Assembly (NCBI GenBank): GCA_007922225.1
Contig: ML679961.1
Span: forward strand, 73,450,890-73,514,889
Length of the DNA stretch: 64,000 bases
DNA from: Emydura subglobosa
Lineage: Eukaryota > Chordata > Testudines > Chelidae
Direction: 5' to 3'
In this document: piece after piece, positions 24,641-36,130 of the stretch
Layout of the letters: every line of letters starts with the position of its first letter
How positions within the stretch are numbered: position 1 is the first letter of the stretch
Notes under the pieces: generated by a model
Told to the model about the DNA's origin: nothing
The model's input: only the letters and a program-made list of their open reading frames with translations
Databases searched by the model: none
Translations under genes and position numbers: made by a program

Positions 24641-24829
24641 GCCTTGCCTGGCTTTCCTTCCTGGGGATATTTGTGCTTTGTAACATCTTGAAAATTTGTC
24701 TTGATTAGTTATTCTTGAATATCAGAGGGACAGAACTTAAGTCCCCCATGTCTAATCAAAAGTCCACAATGGCGGTTTTCCATTGACTTCAATGGTCTTT
24801 GGATCAGGCCACAATTACAGCAATGTACC
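24641..24829. other. Target-site sequence of the gypsy element
   Basis: The sequence includes a palindromic 'ccattgacttcaatgg' module (about 24780-24795). It ends with gtacc (24825-24829), the left target duplication of the retrotransposon. Confidence 0.5.
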
Positions 24830-25044
24830 TGTTGTGTATTTTGTGTCTTGCCTAATTGCCTAAATTGCCATAGCAACAGAGCTTAGCTTGTTGCCATAGC
24901 AATAGACTATTAGAGGATAGCTCAGCCAGTCTGGCTGGTTTTAGTGTTAGTTCAATAAAGATGCTCCCTGTTTTGCATCTTTCTGTGATCCTGTGCTGAT
25001 TTCTCTCTCTGAATACAAGCAATAAAAAGGAATTCAACATAACA
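24830..25044 (+). repeat. 5' LTR of the gypsy element
   Basis: The LTR starts TGTTGTG and ends CATAACA, the TG...CA form. It contains 'gttcaataaagatgctccc', with an AATAAA polyadenylation signal, and a second A-rich 'aataaaaagg' near the end. The segment directly downstream (aaagtgacaacggaggat, 25045-25062) sits where the tRNA primer-binding site should be. I could not name the tRNA. Confidence 0.92.
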
Positions 25045-25152
25045 AAAGTGACAACGGAGGATAGGATTGACCTGTGTTGCGCCAGCAATTGTGTGTGAAT
25101 GACCCCAACACACGTGAATAAAAGACACCAAAAAAAAGAGAGAGGGGCAGCA

Positions 25153-25596
25153 ATGGCTACATTTACGGGTCCCCTGGGATCTTTTGATGAGATTCTAGAG
25201 AATTGGACCTGATACACAGGAGCACCTATTGACAGAGGACCAGCTCACCTGGCAGAAGGCTATTGAAATTGCAATCTCTATGGAGCTGGCCGCAAAGGAA
25301 GCCCAGTAGCTCAGTGCATCAACCAGAGTGCATAAGGTGTCACAAGACCCTACCCATAAGACTGTGGGGAGCCGGGGGAATATTATCACTGTGGAAAGCC
25401 AGGTCACTATGAATCGGAATGTTGGTGTAAAGACCTAGTGTGTTGAAAATGTGGCAAAAAGGGACACATTGAGCATGCCTGCAAACAAAAGAAAGAAGAG
25501 TCAAACAGAACAGGCAAACAGGAGAACAAGAAGCGGACCGAAAAGGAAGATCTGCACATGGTAGAGCAGACTCAGGATGATCAAAGTGACACCTAG
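25153..25596 (+). pseudogene. gag remnant with two CCHC zinc knuckles
   Basis: Gag packages the retrotransposon RNA. An ATG at 25153 starts MATFTGPLGSFDEILENW, the usual mag-type Gag N-terminus, and hits a TGA within 20 codons. A different frame then reads LLTEDQLTWQKAIEIAISME (from about 25226), which belongs just upstream of the knuckles, so the capsid core between them is absent. Knuckle 1 (about 25381-25422) keeps C, H and C but has Tyr where the first Cys belongs. Knuckle 2 (25441-25482) keeps all four metal ligands but contains an in-frame TGA. The frame continues toward protease until a TAG at 25594-25596. A typical Gag is several hundred residues, and here well under half remains. Confidence 0.8.
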
Positions 25597-26033
25597 TCAG
25601 AAAAAGTGCCACTCCATGTCTTCTCCATAGCAGTTGACTCTCTTGAATACTGGGTAACCCTGCTGTTGGAAGGTAAACCTGTACACATGGAACTGGACAC
25701 CAGCACAGCAGTTTCACTGGTCTCAGACACTGTGTATAGGGAGAAGTTAAAGCATCTCCTACTTAAGTTGACAAAATTGTTCTGCAGACGTACACTGGAG
25801 AAGCTGTACCCATGTTGGGCACTACTGATGTTAAGGTGAAGCTCAATGGACAGACTGCTAAATTGCCATTGTTTGTGGTGGAAGGCAATTACCCAGTCTT
25901 AACGGGAAAGTCATGGCTTAGGAAGATCCAGCTGAACTGGGCAGAAGTGCACAGGATGGCTAAAGAAGAAACAGGTCTGACAGCTGTATTAAAGAAACAT
26001 GCTGCTGTTTTGGAGAGGACCTGGGAAGTATGA
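25597..26033 (+). pseudogene. Aspartic protease region of pol, frameshifted
   Basis: Retropepsins cleave the polyprotein. The catalytic triplet lies at 25696-25704 within ELDTSTAVSLVS. It reads Asp-Thr-Ser, where the family normally has Asp-Thr-Gly or Asp-Ser-Gly. The first frame ends at a stop at 25839. The next frame (about 25812-26033) continues with PVLTGKSWLRKIQLNW, the family's linker into RT, and ends at a TGA. One frameshift therefore separates the two halves. It lies in the usual place between the Gag knuckles and RT. Confidence 0.8.
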
Positions 26034-26632
26034 AGGGAATCACTGTGAAATTGAACATGAAGCCGGACAGCCAACCAAAATGTCTGAAAGCCAGAACTGT
26101 GCCGTATGCCATCAGGCCAAAGGTTGAAGTGGACCTGGAGCGCTTGGTCAAAAATGGAGTCCTAGTACCAGTTATCCACAGTCAATGGGCAACCCCAATC
26201 ATTCCATTATTGAAGAAAGATGGCTCCATTCATATTTGTGGAGATTTTAAGGTCACTGTTAACCCGGTGTTGTGTGCAGAGCAATACCCTCTTCCCCTCA
26301 TCAATGGCCTCTTTGCTGGCTTGGCTGGTGGACAAAAGCTCAGCAAGATTGATCTGAGTTAGGCGTATTTACAGATGTACATCGATGAGAAGTCCTAAGA
26401 GCTGTTGACTATCATGACACATAAAGGTACTGTACCAATATTGTCGCTTGCCTTTTGGAATAACATCTGCTCCACCTTCCAGATGACTATGGACCAGATC
26501 TTGAGTGGCTTGCCAGGAGTCCAGTGCTATCTTGACGACATCCTGGTCATTGGCAAGAATGAGGAAGATCACCTTAAGAACTTGGAAGCTACCCTACAAA
26601 GACTGGAAGAGTATGGCCTACTAGTCCTCTAA
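26030..26632 (+). pseudogene. Reverse transcriptase domain of pol, interrupted
   Basis: RT copies element RNA into DNA. The palm and finger landmarks are present: WATPIIPLLKKDGSIHICGD (about 26190-26250), EQYPLPLINGLFAGL, then LSKIDLS ending at TAG (26360-26362), with a second stop at 26396-26398. The segment after THKGT is locally out of frame for about 40-50 bases and then returns to frame. The catalytic YLDD box is intact at 26528-26539. A TAA at 26630-26632 closes the last stretch. At least three stops and a compensated double frameshift make it inactive. Confidence 0.88.
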
Positions 26633-27260
26633 GACAAATATGAATTCTTCCAGCCCTCTGCTGAATGTTTGGTATGTATCACAGATGCTACTGACCTTCA
26701 TAAGGCTCCTGCAAAAGTCAAAGCTAGTGTGGAAGCTCCACCTCCTCAAAACGTAAGGCAGCTTTGCTCTTTTTTAGGGCTATTGAACTATTATGGAAAG
26801 TTTATTCCACAGTTAACAACACTACTAAAACCACTGCATGAACTCCTTGGCCAGAACAAGGTCTGGAAGTGGACTGAAGCCTGTGATGCTGCATTTAACA
26901 AGGCTAAACACGCATTGCTAAATTCAGAGGTTCTGATGCATTTTGATCCATCCTTATGTTTACAGTTGGCCTGCAATGCTTCCCCTTATGGAGTGGGACC
27001 GGTTGTGTCACACATTATGCCTTCGGGAGAGGAGAGACCCATTGCTTTTGCCTCACATGCCTTAACCAAAGTAGAAACTAACTATGCCCAAATCGAACGT
27101 GAAGCACCGGGAATTGTTTTTGGAATTTGGAAATTTCAACAGTACCTGTTTGGATAGAAGTTCACACTTTTCACTGACCATCAACCTCTAACATCAAATT
27201 TTGGACCACGCACAGGCATTCCACCATTGGCTGCTATTTGTTTGCAATGATGGGTATTAT
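26633..27260 (+). pseudogene. RNase H domain and connection of pol, interrupted
   Basis: The region continues the RT frame: RQLCSFLGLLNYYGKFIPQ (about 26756-26812) is the thumb/connection. RNase H follows, with LACNASPYGVG at about 26969-27001. The first residue of the catalytic DAS motif is Asn (26975-26977) instead of Asp. RPIAFASHALTKVETNYAQI follows at about 27035-27095. A TAG at 27155-27157 interrupts the strand-end motif. The frame carries on to about 27260-27290, where it shifts into the integrase frame. Confidence 0.85.
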
Positions 27261-28300
27261 TGCTTTCCGCACACACCTGAGATCAAATATCAGAAATCCA
27301 CTCTGCACTGCAACACAGATGATCTCTCAAGGCTGTCTTTACCTGTTAAACATCAAGATATTGGCCAGAAAGAAATCTTCTACTTTGAACAGGTTGAGAA
27401 CACACTCATCACTGCTACTCAAGTAAAGAAGACAACTCATGTTGACCCAGTACTGCCCCAAGTTATGGACCTAGTGATGCTTGGAACATCTCTATGGGAC
27501 TCTCAGGTCTCACCTGATCTTCTTCCCTTCATGTCCAGGAGGATGGAGTTATCAATCCATTCTGGTTGCTTGTTGTGGGGGATGCGCGTCATTATTCCAC
27601 CACCACTGAGATCACAGATGTTAGAACAGCTACATTCAGGTCACTGTGGAATAGTGTGCATGAAAGAAATTTCACTGAGCTATTTTAGGTGGCCTAGCCT
27701 GGACAGTGCCATTGAAGAGAAGACAACAGCTTGTACTTCATGTCAGAGTGTGAGGAACACACCTCAGTTGGCGCTCCTACACCCATGGGACTGGCCTGAA
27801 AACCTGTGGCAGTGTATTCACATTGATTTTGCTGGCCTATTTGAAGGAAGCATATTCCTGGTTGCTGTACACTCCTGCTCTAAATGGCCAGCAAATGTAA
27901 TGTCCATGTAATGAGGAACACACCTCAGTTGGCGCCCCTACACCCATGGGACTGGCCTGAAAACCTGTGGCAGCGTATTCACATTGATTTTGCTGGCCTA
28001 TTTGAAGGAAGCATATTCCTGGTTGCTGTACACGCCTGCTCTAAATGGCCAGCAAATGTAATGTCCATGTAATGTCCATGTAATGTCCATCTCTGTAATG
28101 TCGTTCACTACAGCTGAAACGAATATCCAGAAACTGCATGAAATCTTTAGTCGTTTCGGACTTGAGAGCGACAATGGACCACAGTTCATCTCTCAGGTGT
28201 TTGAAAATTTTATGAAAGCAAATGGGATACATCATCACTTCAGCACCATATCATCAATCCACCAATGGATTAGCTGAAAGGTTTGTGCAGACCATGTAAC
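27261..28300 (+). pseudogene. Integrase of pol with zinc finger and DDE core, duplicated and frameshifted
   Basis: Integrase inserts the DNA copy into the genome. The HHCC zinc finger is intact: His at 27633 and 27642, Cys at 27732 and 27741. The first catalytic Asp (in HIDFAG) is at 27825-27827 and again at 27986-27988, because a 161-bp segment is tandemly repeated. As 161 is not a multiple of three, the copies are in different frames, the first ending at TAA 27909-27911. The second Asp (ESDNGPQF) is at 28170-28172. A frameshift follows, and the third catalytic residue, Glu, is at 28276-28278 in another frame. Confidence 0.88.
27751..28072 (+). repeat. 161-bp tandem duplication in integrase plus 11-bp microrepeat
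   Basis: Copy 1 (27751-27911) and copy 2 (27912-28072) differ at only three positions that I can see. An 11-base unit, aatgtccatgt, then repeats about three times across 28060-28092. The near identity, against roughly 8-10% LTR divergence, means the duplication arose long after insertion. Confidence 0.92.
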
Positions 28301-28985
28301 AAACTTTAAGATCAGCAAGGGGATATTCGTCCATTCAAAAGCATCTGGACACCTCCTTAATATCCTACAGAAACACACGTCATGCTACAACCAAAGAGTC
28401 CTCGGCCTTTCTAATGATGGGACGACAGCTGCGCACTTGCTTTGATCTGCTGAAACTCACCAACGCATGACAAGTTGTGCAATGTCAACAGCAAAACCAA
28501 GTAATCAGACATGCACACAGAGCAAAAGACCGAACCTTTAGTCCTGGACAGCCTGTCCTACCTCAGAACTATGCTTCTGGAGCTAAATGGGTCCCTGCTA
28601 CAGTCATCGCCCAAACAGGACCTGTTTCCTATGCTGTCCAGACTGCAGGTGATCTCACCTGGCGGCAGCATGTAGATCAGTTGTTGCCAAGTCATACATG
28701 TCCCAACGACACATCTTCAGTTGAACTGCCTGACCTCACCATTACAGGTGAGATATCATCGAATCAAGAGTCACCCATTCCTGATTCCCCTTCTCCATCC
28801 ATCTCTGCAGCAGATACAGCTCCCTCCCCTGTTTGAGCAGATACAACATCTTTACCTGTTCGAACTACAAGTCCTGAGCCCATTGTTAGACTCACACCAA
28901 TAACACCTTCTGGTGCAAGAACACCAGAAATCTGCCATAATCCACCTAGAGAGAGAAGGCCTCCTCAATGGCTGGATCTTTAGCT
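28301..28985 (+). pseudogene. Integrase C-terminal region, GPY/F-like module
   Basis: An open frame from 28477 to 28836 reads FSPGQPVLPQNYASGAKW, then VPATVIAQTGPVSYAVQT and WRQHVDQLLP. This is the GPY/F module that ends Ty3/gypsy integrases. The remaining sequence toward about 28983 encodes a basic RERRPPQWLDL tail in another frame, followed by TAG. Stops separate it from the catalytic core upstream. Confidence 0.8.
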
Positions 28986-29088
28986 AGGGCAATCCCATGT
29001 TAGGGGGCAGAATAATCCCCGGGGTTTAGCCAGGAACTGAGGCAGTTCCCTAGTTTTGTGATTGTTCTGTTAAATGGGCGTTTTCATT

Positions 29089-29100
29089 AAAGGGAGAGGA
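29089..29100 (+). other. Polypurine tract of the gypsy element
   Basis: AAAGGGAGAGGA lies three bases upstream of the 3' LTR, the normal primer position for plus-strand DNA synthesis. Confidence 0.8.
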
Positions 29101-29103
29101 ATA

Positions 29104-29317
29104 TGTTGTATATTTTATGTCTTGCCTAATTGCCTAGGTTATCATAGCAACAGAGCTTAGGTTATTGCCATATCAATAGAGTTAGACTGTTAGGGGGCCA
29201 GTCCTGCCTAGTTTTAGTGTTAGTTCAATAAAGACGCTCCCTGCGTTGCATCTCTCTGTGATCCTGTGCTGATTTCCCTCTCTGAATACAAGCAATAAAA
29301 AGGAATTCAGCATAACA
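29104..29317 (+). repeat. 3' LTR of the gypsy element
   Basis: The 214-bp LTR starts TGTTGTA and ends CATAACA. It is collinear with the 5' LTR apart from substitutions (about 16 by eye) and indels near its middle. It carries the same 'gttcaataaagacgctccc' polyadenylation region. Confidence 0.92.
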
Positions 29318-30794
29318 GTACTTAAGTCCTTGCCAACTTCAGACATGAGTATTCCCATTGACTGAAATAGCAGGCAATTGTCCTGCTGAAAAGTTGTGTA
29401 GTAGATCAGAATAAAGGTGCTTTGGTAAAAGGTTTTGGTATCTGGAACCCAAGAATAGCAAGGTTGCTGATGGTCATGACTGAGGTGCACTGGTAGAGCC
29501 AGCTGGAAAATAATAAGAAATACTTTTTATCCAAAAAAAGGAAAGAACATACATTAAATTACAAATATGAAAAGAAAGTAAATGGTTAAACAGCAGTGTG
29601 CAGTTTGACCTGATAATTTTGTAACTGATCAATGCTATATCACAATGGTCAGTCAGAGGAAACATTAAAATAATAGAAACTACAATGTGTTTATGTGATA
29701 GAGTGTAAGAGACTGGTCTCAATTATTAATGGAGAATTACCACATAACAGAATCCTTGATATTCTTGGTCTACTGACTATAATCTGTATCAGTGGGAAAT
29801 TAAAGAATGTATTTATTTATACCTGAAGATGTATACATGAAGATGCATGCAGCTAGAAACATTCTTAGAACACATCACAATTGATTCTGTGCAACTGAAC
29901 TTTACATAGTGCTATAAGTCCAATAGTCTTCTTTGGAGAAGACATTTAAACTCTGTTTAAGAAGACTGAATACTGCATTTTTGCTGTATCACTTTGACAG
30001 CACTTTTCAGTTGTGCTTACGGACACTGAAGTTGGTAAACAAAATGCAAAGCAAGGTAAGCTTGAGATTCTAAAATTGGTGCCATATGAGAAGATAGATT
30101 TCGGTTCTTTATTATAGCTCCTAAGTTAGATCTCTGGTCCAGAATCCAAATTAAGGCACATTCAGGTTCTTCCTGATCAGAAATGTGTGGTGTGCTTTTG
30201 CACCAACCAGTATATTGCACAGAAAATCAAGCAAAATATAGAGAATTGCATTATACAGCATTGGTGGATCCTTCAAGAGATGAATTGTTAAGAAATGGAG
30301 AGAGTTTAGTACACAAGCAATGAAGAAGTCATACTGTGTGCAGCACAAGGATTCTTCTGTTTTTCATAAGAGCAAGGACCATGCCTTCCTATTTGTTTGC
30401 ACTATACCTAAAATAATGGAGTCCCAAACCTGACTGGAGCCATTGGACACTGCTGCCACACATATAACTAATAATATTATTTAATAATTAAGTTCCTATA
30501 TCCATGCTTAGGCAAGTAAATAAGTGACCTGAATTTCAGTACTCAGCAACTCTGAAAAAATAGGCCATTTCTTTCGTTGCCTACATATGAATCTAGGTGT
30601 TCAGTTCCAGGCACCTATGTTCCAAATTTTGCCCTTGGTATTTCTCAAAGGGCTTTTAACATTTTTCTAAATTTTACCAAATTGTACGAACGTGATGAGT
30701 ATCCTGTATGTTCCAGACTTACAGTCCAGAATTGTCAAGAACTTCATCTTCACTACACTATGCATGATAGGTAGATAAGTCAGTAAGTATCATT
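29318..30794. other. Unannotated sequence
   Basis: The first bases (gtact) are the right target duplication. A 'gtattcccattgactgaaat' motif follows at about 29347. No gene was seen. Confidence 0.5.
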
Positions 30795-30850
30795 TTAACC
30801 CCATTTTACAGATGGGGAAGCTAACAGGATAGACATGATGTCACTGTTGC
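30795..30850 (-). repeat. Short MIR core
   Basis: 'accccattttacagatgggg' is the most conserved MIR segment in reverse orientation. It has little extension on either side. Confidence 0.5.
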
Positions 30851-33196
30851 CTTCATTGTTGGGGATGCCCTAACAACAGTGAATATCCTTAGACTTATAT
30901 AAAAGTATTGAATTCACAGCCTATGAAAGAATAAGCCTACTTGAAAATTGTCAAGAGTCACTCACTTTCAATCATTCTCCTTTCTGAAAAACAGAAAAAA
31001 TGATAGAAATATCTTCCCACATGACATTAAAGGACAATATGGTACTAAAAATATCCCACCAAAAAGCCTGTATTTTTTCCCCCACCAATTCAGTGTCCTG
31101 AAGGACAGTTTAATTATAGCCATAAGACTCAAATAAAATGTTTTGAAAATGTGCTGAAAAGGAATCAAATCAATCGGTCTGAATCTATTTTTATAAAAAT
31201 CGCTGCAAAACCTTCTGTTCTGAATTAAAATATCCAATTCCTTGGGCTGGTTTTTTCTTTTAATGACACTTAAAAAAAAAATGCCAACCATGCTTGGACC
31301 AATGCAGACTTTTGTGAATAATTCAGAATAGGGTTTTCCCATTTTTTCCCCAGATAATCCATGTTTTTCATAAACAGAAATACACTTTGGAAATCTTTAC
31401 AACATAACCTGAATTTGTTGCAGTCTCTTCAAATAAGAACCAGCAAGATAGTAGATAACTATGGCTACCTGATGAATTTGACTTTACTATGTATACAGTG
31501 GCATGTCAGCCCTAGATTTTTTTAAAAATATTTTCTTTTTTTCATTATATCTAAAAGAACTACATTGAGAAATAAGATAAAATGATCAATCAATGAAATA
31601 TTAGCTAGGGGCTTGATTCTGTGAGTTGCTGTGCTTCCTAAATTTTCATTGCTGAAATTTGAGGGAGGTAAGTACTTTACAGATATTTACTCTAAGTGTA
31701 ATTAGATAAATAGGGATAAAAATATGTACCCATGATTTTATCTTCTCTGAAAACAATGCTCAGCTACATAGATAAAGTTTACAATCCTGAATGTTTAGTT
31801 AAGACAGATGAATGCATTATGATATGCCATGCAGACTTATTTTTCTCTTTGGTTTGTTTTTTGGGACATGCAATGATGTAATTTTCTCCTGTGATTAAAT
31901 GTTCCCATTAATTGGCTCAAGTGCTTTCAATGGTGATAGAAAATTGTTTGGTTTGCATTTATTCGGAATAATTATAATACTCCAATCTACTAACTGTCAG
32001 TTCTGCAGAAATTAAGAGAAATATAAATATTACATAAATATACCCTATGGGCCATTTTGACGACATATACTTTTATTAGTGATTACTATTAGGACTAGAA
32101 CGCAGACAAGCCATAACCTATGGCTGGAGAGAAGATAAATATTTTTCCTTTCTAGGGTTGTATGACAGGATTTGCAATCAGGCACTGTCACTTGTGGTGG
32201 TTGTATGCCTAGGATATAAACTGTACAGACCAAAATCTAATGAAAGCTATGGTAGGAATGACCTTTTCAAGGAGCTTTTGTGTTTATGTGAATGCATTTG
32301 TAGTTTGGGGATCTTAAAGATCTACACAGCCTCTGCATGGGTTCTTTGATCAAAAGGGCAAAATTATGATAATGATCTTCCATTTATATAGCCCCCTTTC
32401 ATCCACTTGAATCAGAAAGTACTCTGCATACTTCACTGATTTTTAAAAAGTATGGGTGTGATCCTGCTGTCCTTGGAAAGAGCTATTCCATTTGTTTGTG
32501 TGTGTGTGTTTGTGTGTGGTATAAAGCTCCCATTTCTATTCTCGATAGGTCATTAGATGTCAGATTCTCAGGCATTAGATTGTCACTGGTAAAGCACTGA
32601 ACATTGTCCATACTAGATCCTGAGCCAGGGTCATTGGGGCGGTTGGGGGAAGGGATACCATATTTTTTGGGAAAAAGAGATACACGTCTAGTGGTTAAAA
32701 AAAAATGGCAGATAGTTGAAAATGCTTAGATGTTTGTAACACTAGGAGCAGCCCTGATAAGGATGGATTAGTGGGTAAAGAGCAGGGGAAGTAAACTGTG
32801 TAATTTATCACATGGCTCTACAATTTATCACAGGAATGTTACCATCACACATGTGGCATAATTACACATATGCAATGTACATATATCTACATGTATTTGA
32901 AAAGTTGGTAAATTTAACTGGAGAACTGAAGTGTTAAATATCACATGATGGGGCTAATACTGTCAGCTGTGCATGAGATCTTCTACTGGTATAAATCAAC
33001 ATAGCTCCACTAAAGACAATTGAACTCTGCCAATTTACACCAGATGAGGATCTGGCCCTATGTGTCTTTTAGACCTCTAGATAAACAATCCTTTTCAACT
33101 TGTGGACAGATAAGAAACAATTATTCTTGGGAAGAGAATTTCCACGCAAAAAAAATGGGGACTAGATAAGAAATGGAATGGGAAACTTGATAAAAT
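30851..33196. other. Unannotated sequence with small repeat relics
   Basis: Pieces of dispersed repeats occur: 'gatcttccatttatatagcc' at about 32372, a GT run at about 32497-32518, and 'tttacaccagatgaggatct' followed by ggccc at about 33035. The last motif recurs at about 45532 (tttacaccacgtgaggatct). No gene was seen. Confidence 0.45.
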
Positions 33197-33296
33197 NNNN
33201 NNNNNNNNNNNNNNNNNNNNNNNNNNNNNNNNNNNNNNNNNNNNNNNNNNNNNNNNNNNNNNNNNNNNNNNNNNNNNNNNNNNNNNNNNNNNNNNN
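33197..33296. other. Assembly gap of 100 N
   Basis: Exactly 100 N, the usual placeholder for a gap of unknown length. Distances across it are not reliable. Confidence 0.98.
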
Positions 33297-35873
33297 GAGG
33301 GTCCTTTTCCTGCCCTAAACACTAAAAGCTCTGACTCAGAGCAAAATTAGAGTTCCACAGAAAGACAGAGAACATCAAAAATAATAGTGAGGAAAAGAAA
33401 TCTGTAAGGAAATTAGAAATGGATCAAATTCATGTCAATAACATTTAGAGTCCAAAATTCTAAAAAAAAGAGTTTCCCTGATGCCTTGAATAACTATAGG
33501 CATTTGGAAGATAAAGAAACAAAAATTTGTCTTTCAGTTTTTAGATATCAGTGAGATGATTTCAGAGATAAATATAGATATTTCATTTTCACCTACTAAC
33601 TATCTATCCATCTATATCCAGATATAGCTACAGATACAAATGATATACATCTATTTATCTATAATATAGGTATGTTGCTAAGGGAGGGTTGCAACAGAAG
33701 TACGGTCAATAAAACTCCCGGAATTTAACTAAAATTGCAAAACTGGTAAGAAGTCAGTGACCACAAAATAAAGTTGAAGTAGGAGTACAAGAAGCAACGC
33801 AGCAGATAAATGATATTGATTTTATTTATCAGCTATTATGATCAGAAAGAGGCACTTGGTTCAACTGGGGAGAAAATTTTAAACTTTGGGTATGGCAGGC
33901 TGAAAACTATAAAATATTTCCTGTAAAACTGTTCATGAAAGTTTGAATTTTCAAATGCACAGGGAATTCAGTCTTCCAGATACAAGATGTGCATATTATG
34001 CACTCCTAGCTCTACAACAGCGTTGCATCCTCAGCACAGGCTGCCTGGGAAAGGTGCTGAATCAGCACATCTATCAGATGACCTTGCCCCAGTCTAATTT
34101 TGGTTGTGCTGGCCAGCCACAACAAGGGCCCTCAACATGACAGGGATTGTGAGTGATTTGTGCTAGTAGTTGGTAACAGACTGCAAAACCCAGTGATGAT
34201 TTTGGGACCAGGTTTAGTTAGAAAAGGATTAACTGAATGGGGTGAAGAAGCTAGGAAAGGGTTAAGGAGACAGAGCAGGGAAAAAGAAAGTAAGGGGGCA
34301 AAGGTGGAATGAATCTAAGCTGAAGGGACTATTAGGGAGGGGGAGCAAACAGCATGGGACAGAGAAATCCAGGCAAAACTACAGGAAGTTCTTTACAGAT
34401 CAAGGGTCCCTTCTTTGGCTGCTTCTGCCTCTGGCTGGCTACTTTTTTGCAGTTCAGGCTCAAGCCTGCATGGCAGCGGGGAGGGCAGGCACTGCCTGGG
34501 TCCTAGTGCCCCCACGGCAAACGGATCTACCCTGCAGAATTCTGGGTCCATTGGGGCGGGAATGGGGTAATGAGTGATGTTCCACTGAAATTATGATGGA
34601 GCATCTGCTATGTCCAGAGAACCAAAGGTGCATTTTGCTCAGCATACAGCAGTCACCATTATAGTGTTTGCAGTTTTGCCTTTTGCCTAATTAAGGATAC
34701 TCCAGTATTCACAGTATGCTTAGCACAGGGAAGGCTCTGATTACTGCAGTATCATTCATGACTGTCGTAAAGACTGTTTGTAATCATCTAATCAGCTCCA
34801 GAGAGTGAGGACTTGTGTGGTTGAATTAGTGGACTGAGGGGGCTGTGTGACCTGGGGAAGTCACTTAAGAATCTGTGGCACATTTATACCATACATTGTG
34901 GTTTAATTAGCTTCTACATTCTCGGCTGAAAAGCACTAACGAATGGCAAAGTATTATGAGAAAACACATGTCAGCAATGGAAGAGTAAATGAGCCTAATT
35001 ATTTTGGGTCAGATGCAGATACTTCAGGACATGATGGATAGCACCATGCCCTATGAGCAGTCCCAGTGGAAATCAATAGCACCATCTGCAGAGTAGGGTG
35101 TTATTGAATATGAATAAAATATCAGAATCTGGTCCTTTGACATTAGGATCTGTGTCTTCTTAGGATTTAATATATCAGATAATATGGTAGATTTACACAT
35201 GGTTAGCCATCAGGCTCAGTTTGCAAACCTATAACTTCACAGATTCTGAAATGCAATAAAAGGGAGGGAAGGAGCAGAAAAGACAGACAAAACAAGAAAT
35301 GATTTAGCTAACGACATTTTTTTCTTACTCAGCCAATGGAGTATTTGTCTGTAAAACTGACTGCAAAATAAAAATATAACCCAATATAGATGGAGAGAAA
35401 ATGGTCTTACAGGGAAAGCCATAAGGAATTAGTACTGGGCACCATGGAACAATGGTTGCTCTCTAGTGTGATGGTTTCTTGACAGTGGTTGCTGATTATC
35501 CAAGATGCTGTTGCATAGTTGTATATTTGAAAGGTTTAAACTATTGTTAATCCCATCACTTCTATTGCACTGATGGCTAAATTTCAATTTTGGTGCTATC
35601 ATACTAGATCTGACCACCCCATACTTCTGAAATGAGACATGCCCTCCCCCCACCACTGGCCAGAGTCTCTATTTTATGTGTCTTCAAAAGCTACAATTCA
35701 GCTACAGAATTCAAGAAAAATTGTGATTGTTTTATTTTATTCTGTTAGGGCCCAGGTATTCTGGTAAAAGGTGCACTGGAAATTAAAAGAAAATACGACA
35801 ACCCCAAATTTTGGCAAATCTAACATCTGAACTTTTTTGTGATGCTGTCAGTCGCACTATATTTATTTCCACT
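33297..35873. other. Unannotated sequence
   Basis: A degenerate TCTA/ATAG tract lies at about 33600-33680. The purine-rich, more GC-rich region at about 34200-34600 may be an old repeat, but I cannot place it. No gene was seen. Confidence 0.4.
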
Positions 35874-36130
35874 CTTGGGCCTTGTCTGCACTAGCGCTTA
35901 TGTCGGCAAAACTTTTGTCATTTGGGTGTGAAAAAAACACCCTCCCCGCAAGCGACATAAGTTTTGCCATCATAAGCACTTGTGTAAACAGCTCTATGCC
36001 GGCGGGAGATGCTCTCCTGCTGACATAGCTACCACCACTCTTGTAGATAGCTACATAAGTGCTCTTATAGCACATAGTTGTACCAACACAGCTGTGCCGC
36101 TGTAAGTTTTAAATGTAGATGAGCCCTAAG
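35874..36130. mobile_element. 257-bp MITE with terminal inverted repeats
   Basis: The left end 'cttgggccttgtctgcacta' pairs with the right end read in reverse, 'cttagggctcatctacattt'. The interior has inverted 'cttatgtcggcaaaac' and 'acataagttttgcc' blocks. This is the common GGGCCTTGTCTACACT-type reptile MITE, possibly a Harbinger derivative. I found no convincing target duplication. Confidence 0.65.

Larger units (their letters stand above)
24830..29317 (+). mobile_element. Ty3/gypsy LTR retrotransposon, mag (K02A2.6-like) lineage, degenerate
   Basis: The 4488-bp element has two LTRs of about 215 bp, a gag remnant with two CCHC knuckles, then protease, reverse transcriptase, RNase H and integrase in that order. 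Having integrase after RNase H places it in Ty3/gypsy (Metaviridae). The protease and RT wording is that of the mag lineage, often annotated as K02A2.6-like. The left flank is gtacc and the right flank gtact (29318-29322), a 5-bp target duplication with one transition. It is flanked by noncoding repeat sequence. Coding is interrupted by many stops and frameshifts, most of gag is missing, and integrase carries a tandem duplication. It cannot move by itself. The two LTRs differ by roughly 8-10% over alignable bases (counted by eye), so it is an old insertion. Confidence 0.92.

Noticed and set aside
24852..25217. 121-codon open frame on the minus strand
   Set aside because: It is antisense to the 5' LTR and gag start. 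The matching frame at 29182-29490 is the same LTR antisense.
25340..25717. 125-codon open frame on the minus strand
   Set aside because: It is antisense to the gag knuckles and protease of the gypsy element, whose sense-strand motifs are clear.
30968..31342. 124-codon open frame on the minus strand
   Set aside because: It is rich in Phe, Lys and Ile from AT-rich DNA, overlaps frames on the other strand and matches no known family.
33095..33322. 75-codon frame across the gap
   Set aside because: It exists only because the 100 N are read through.
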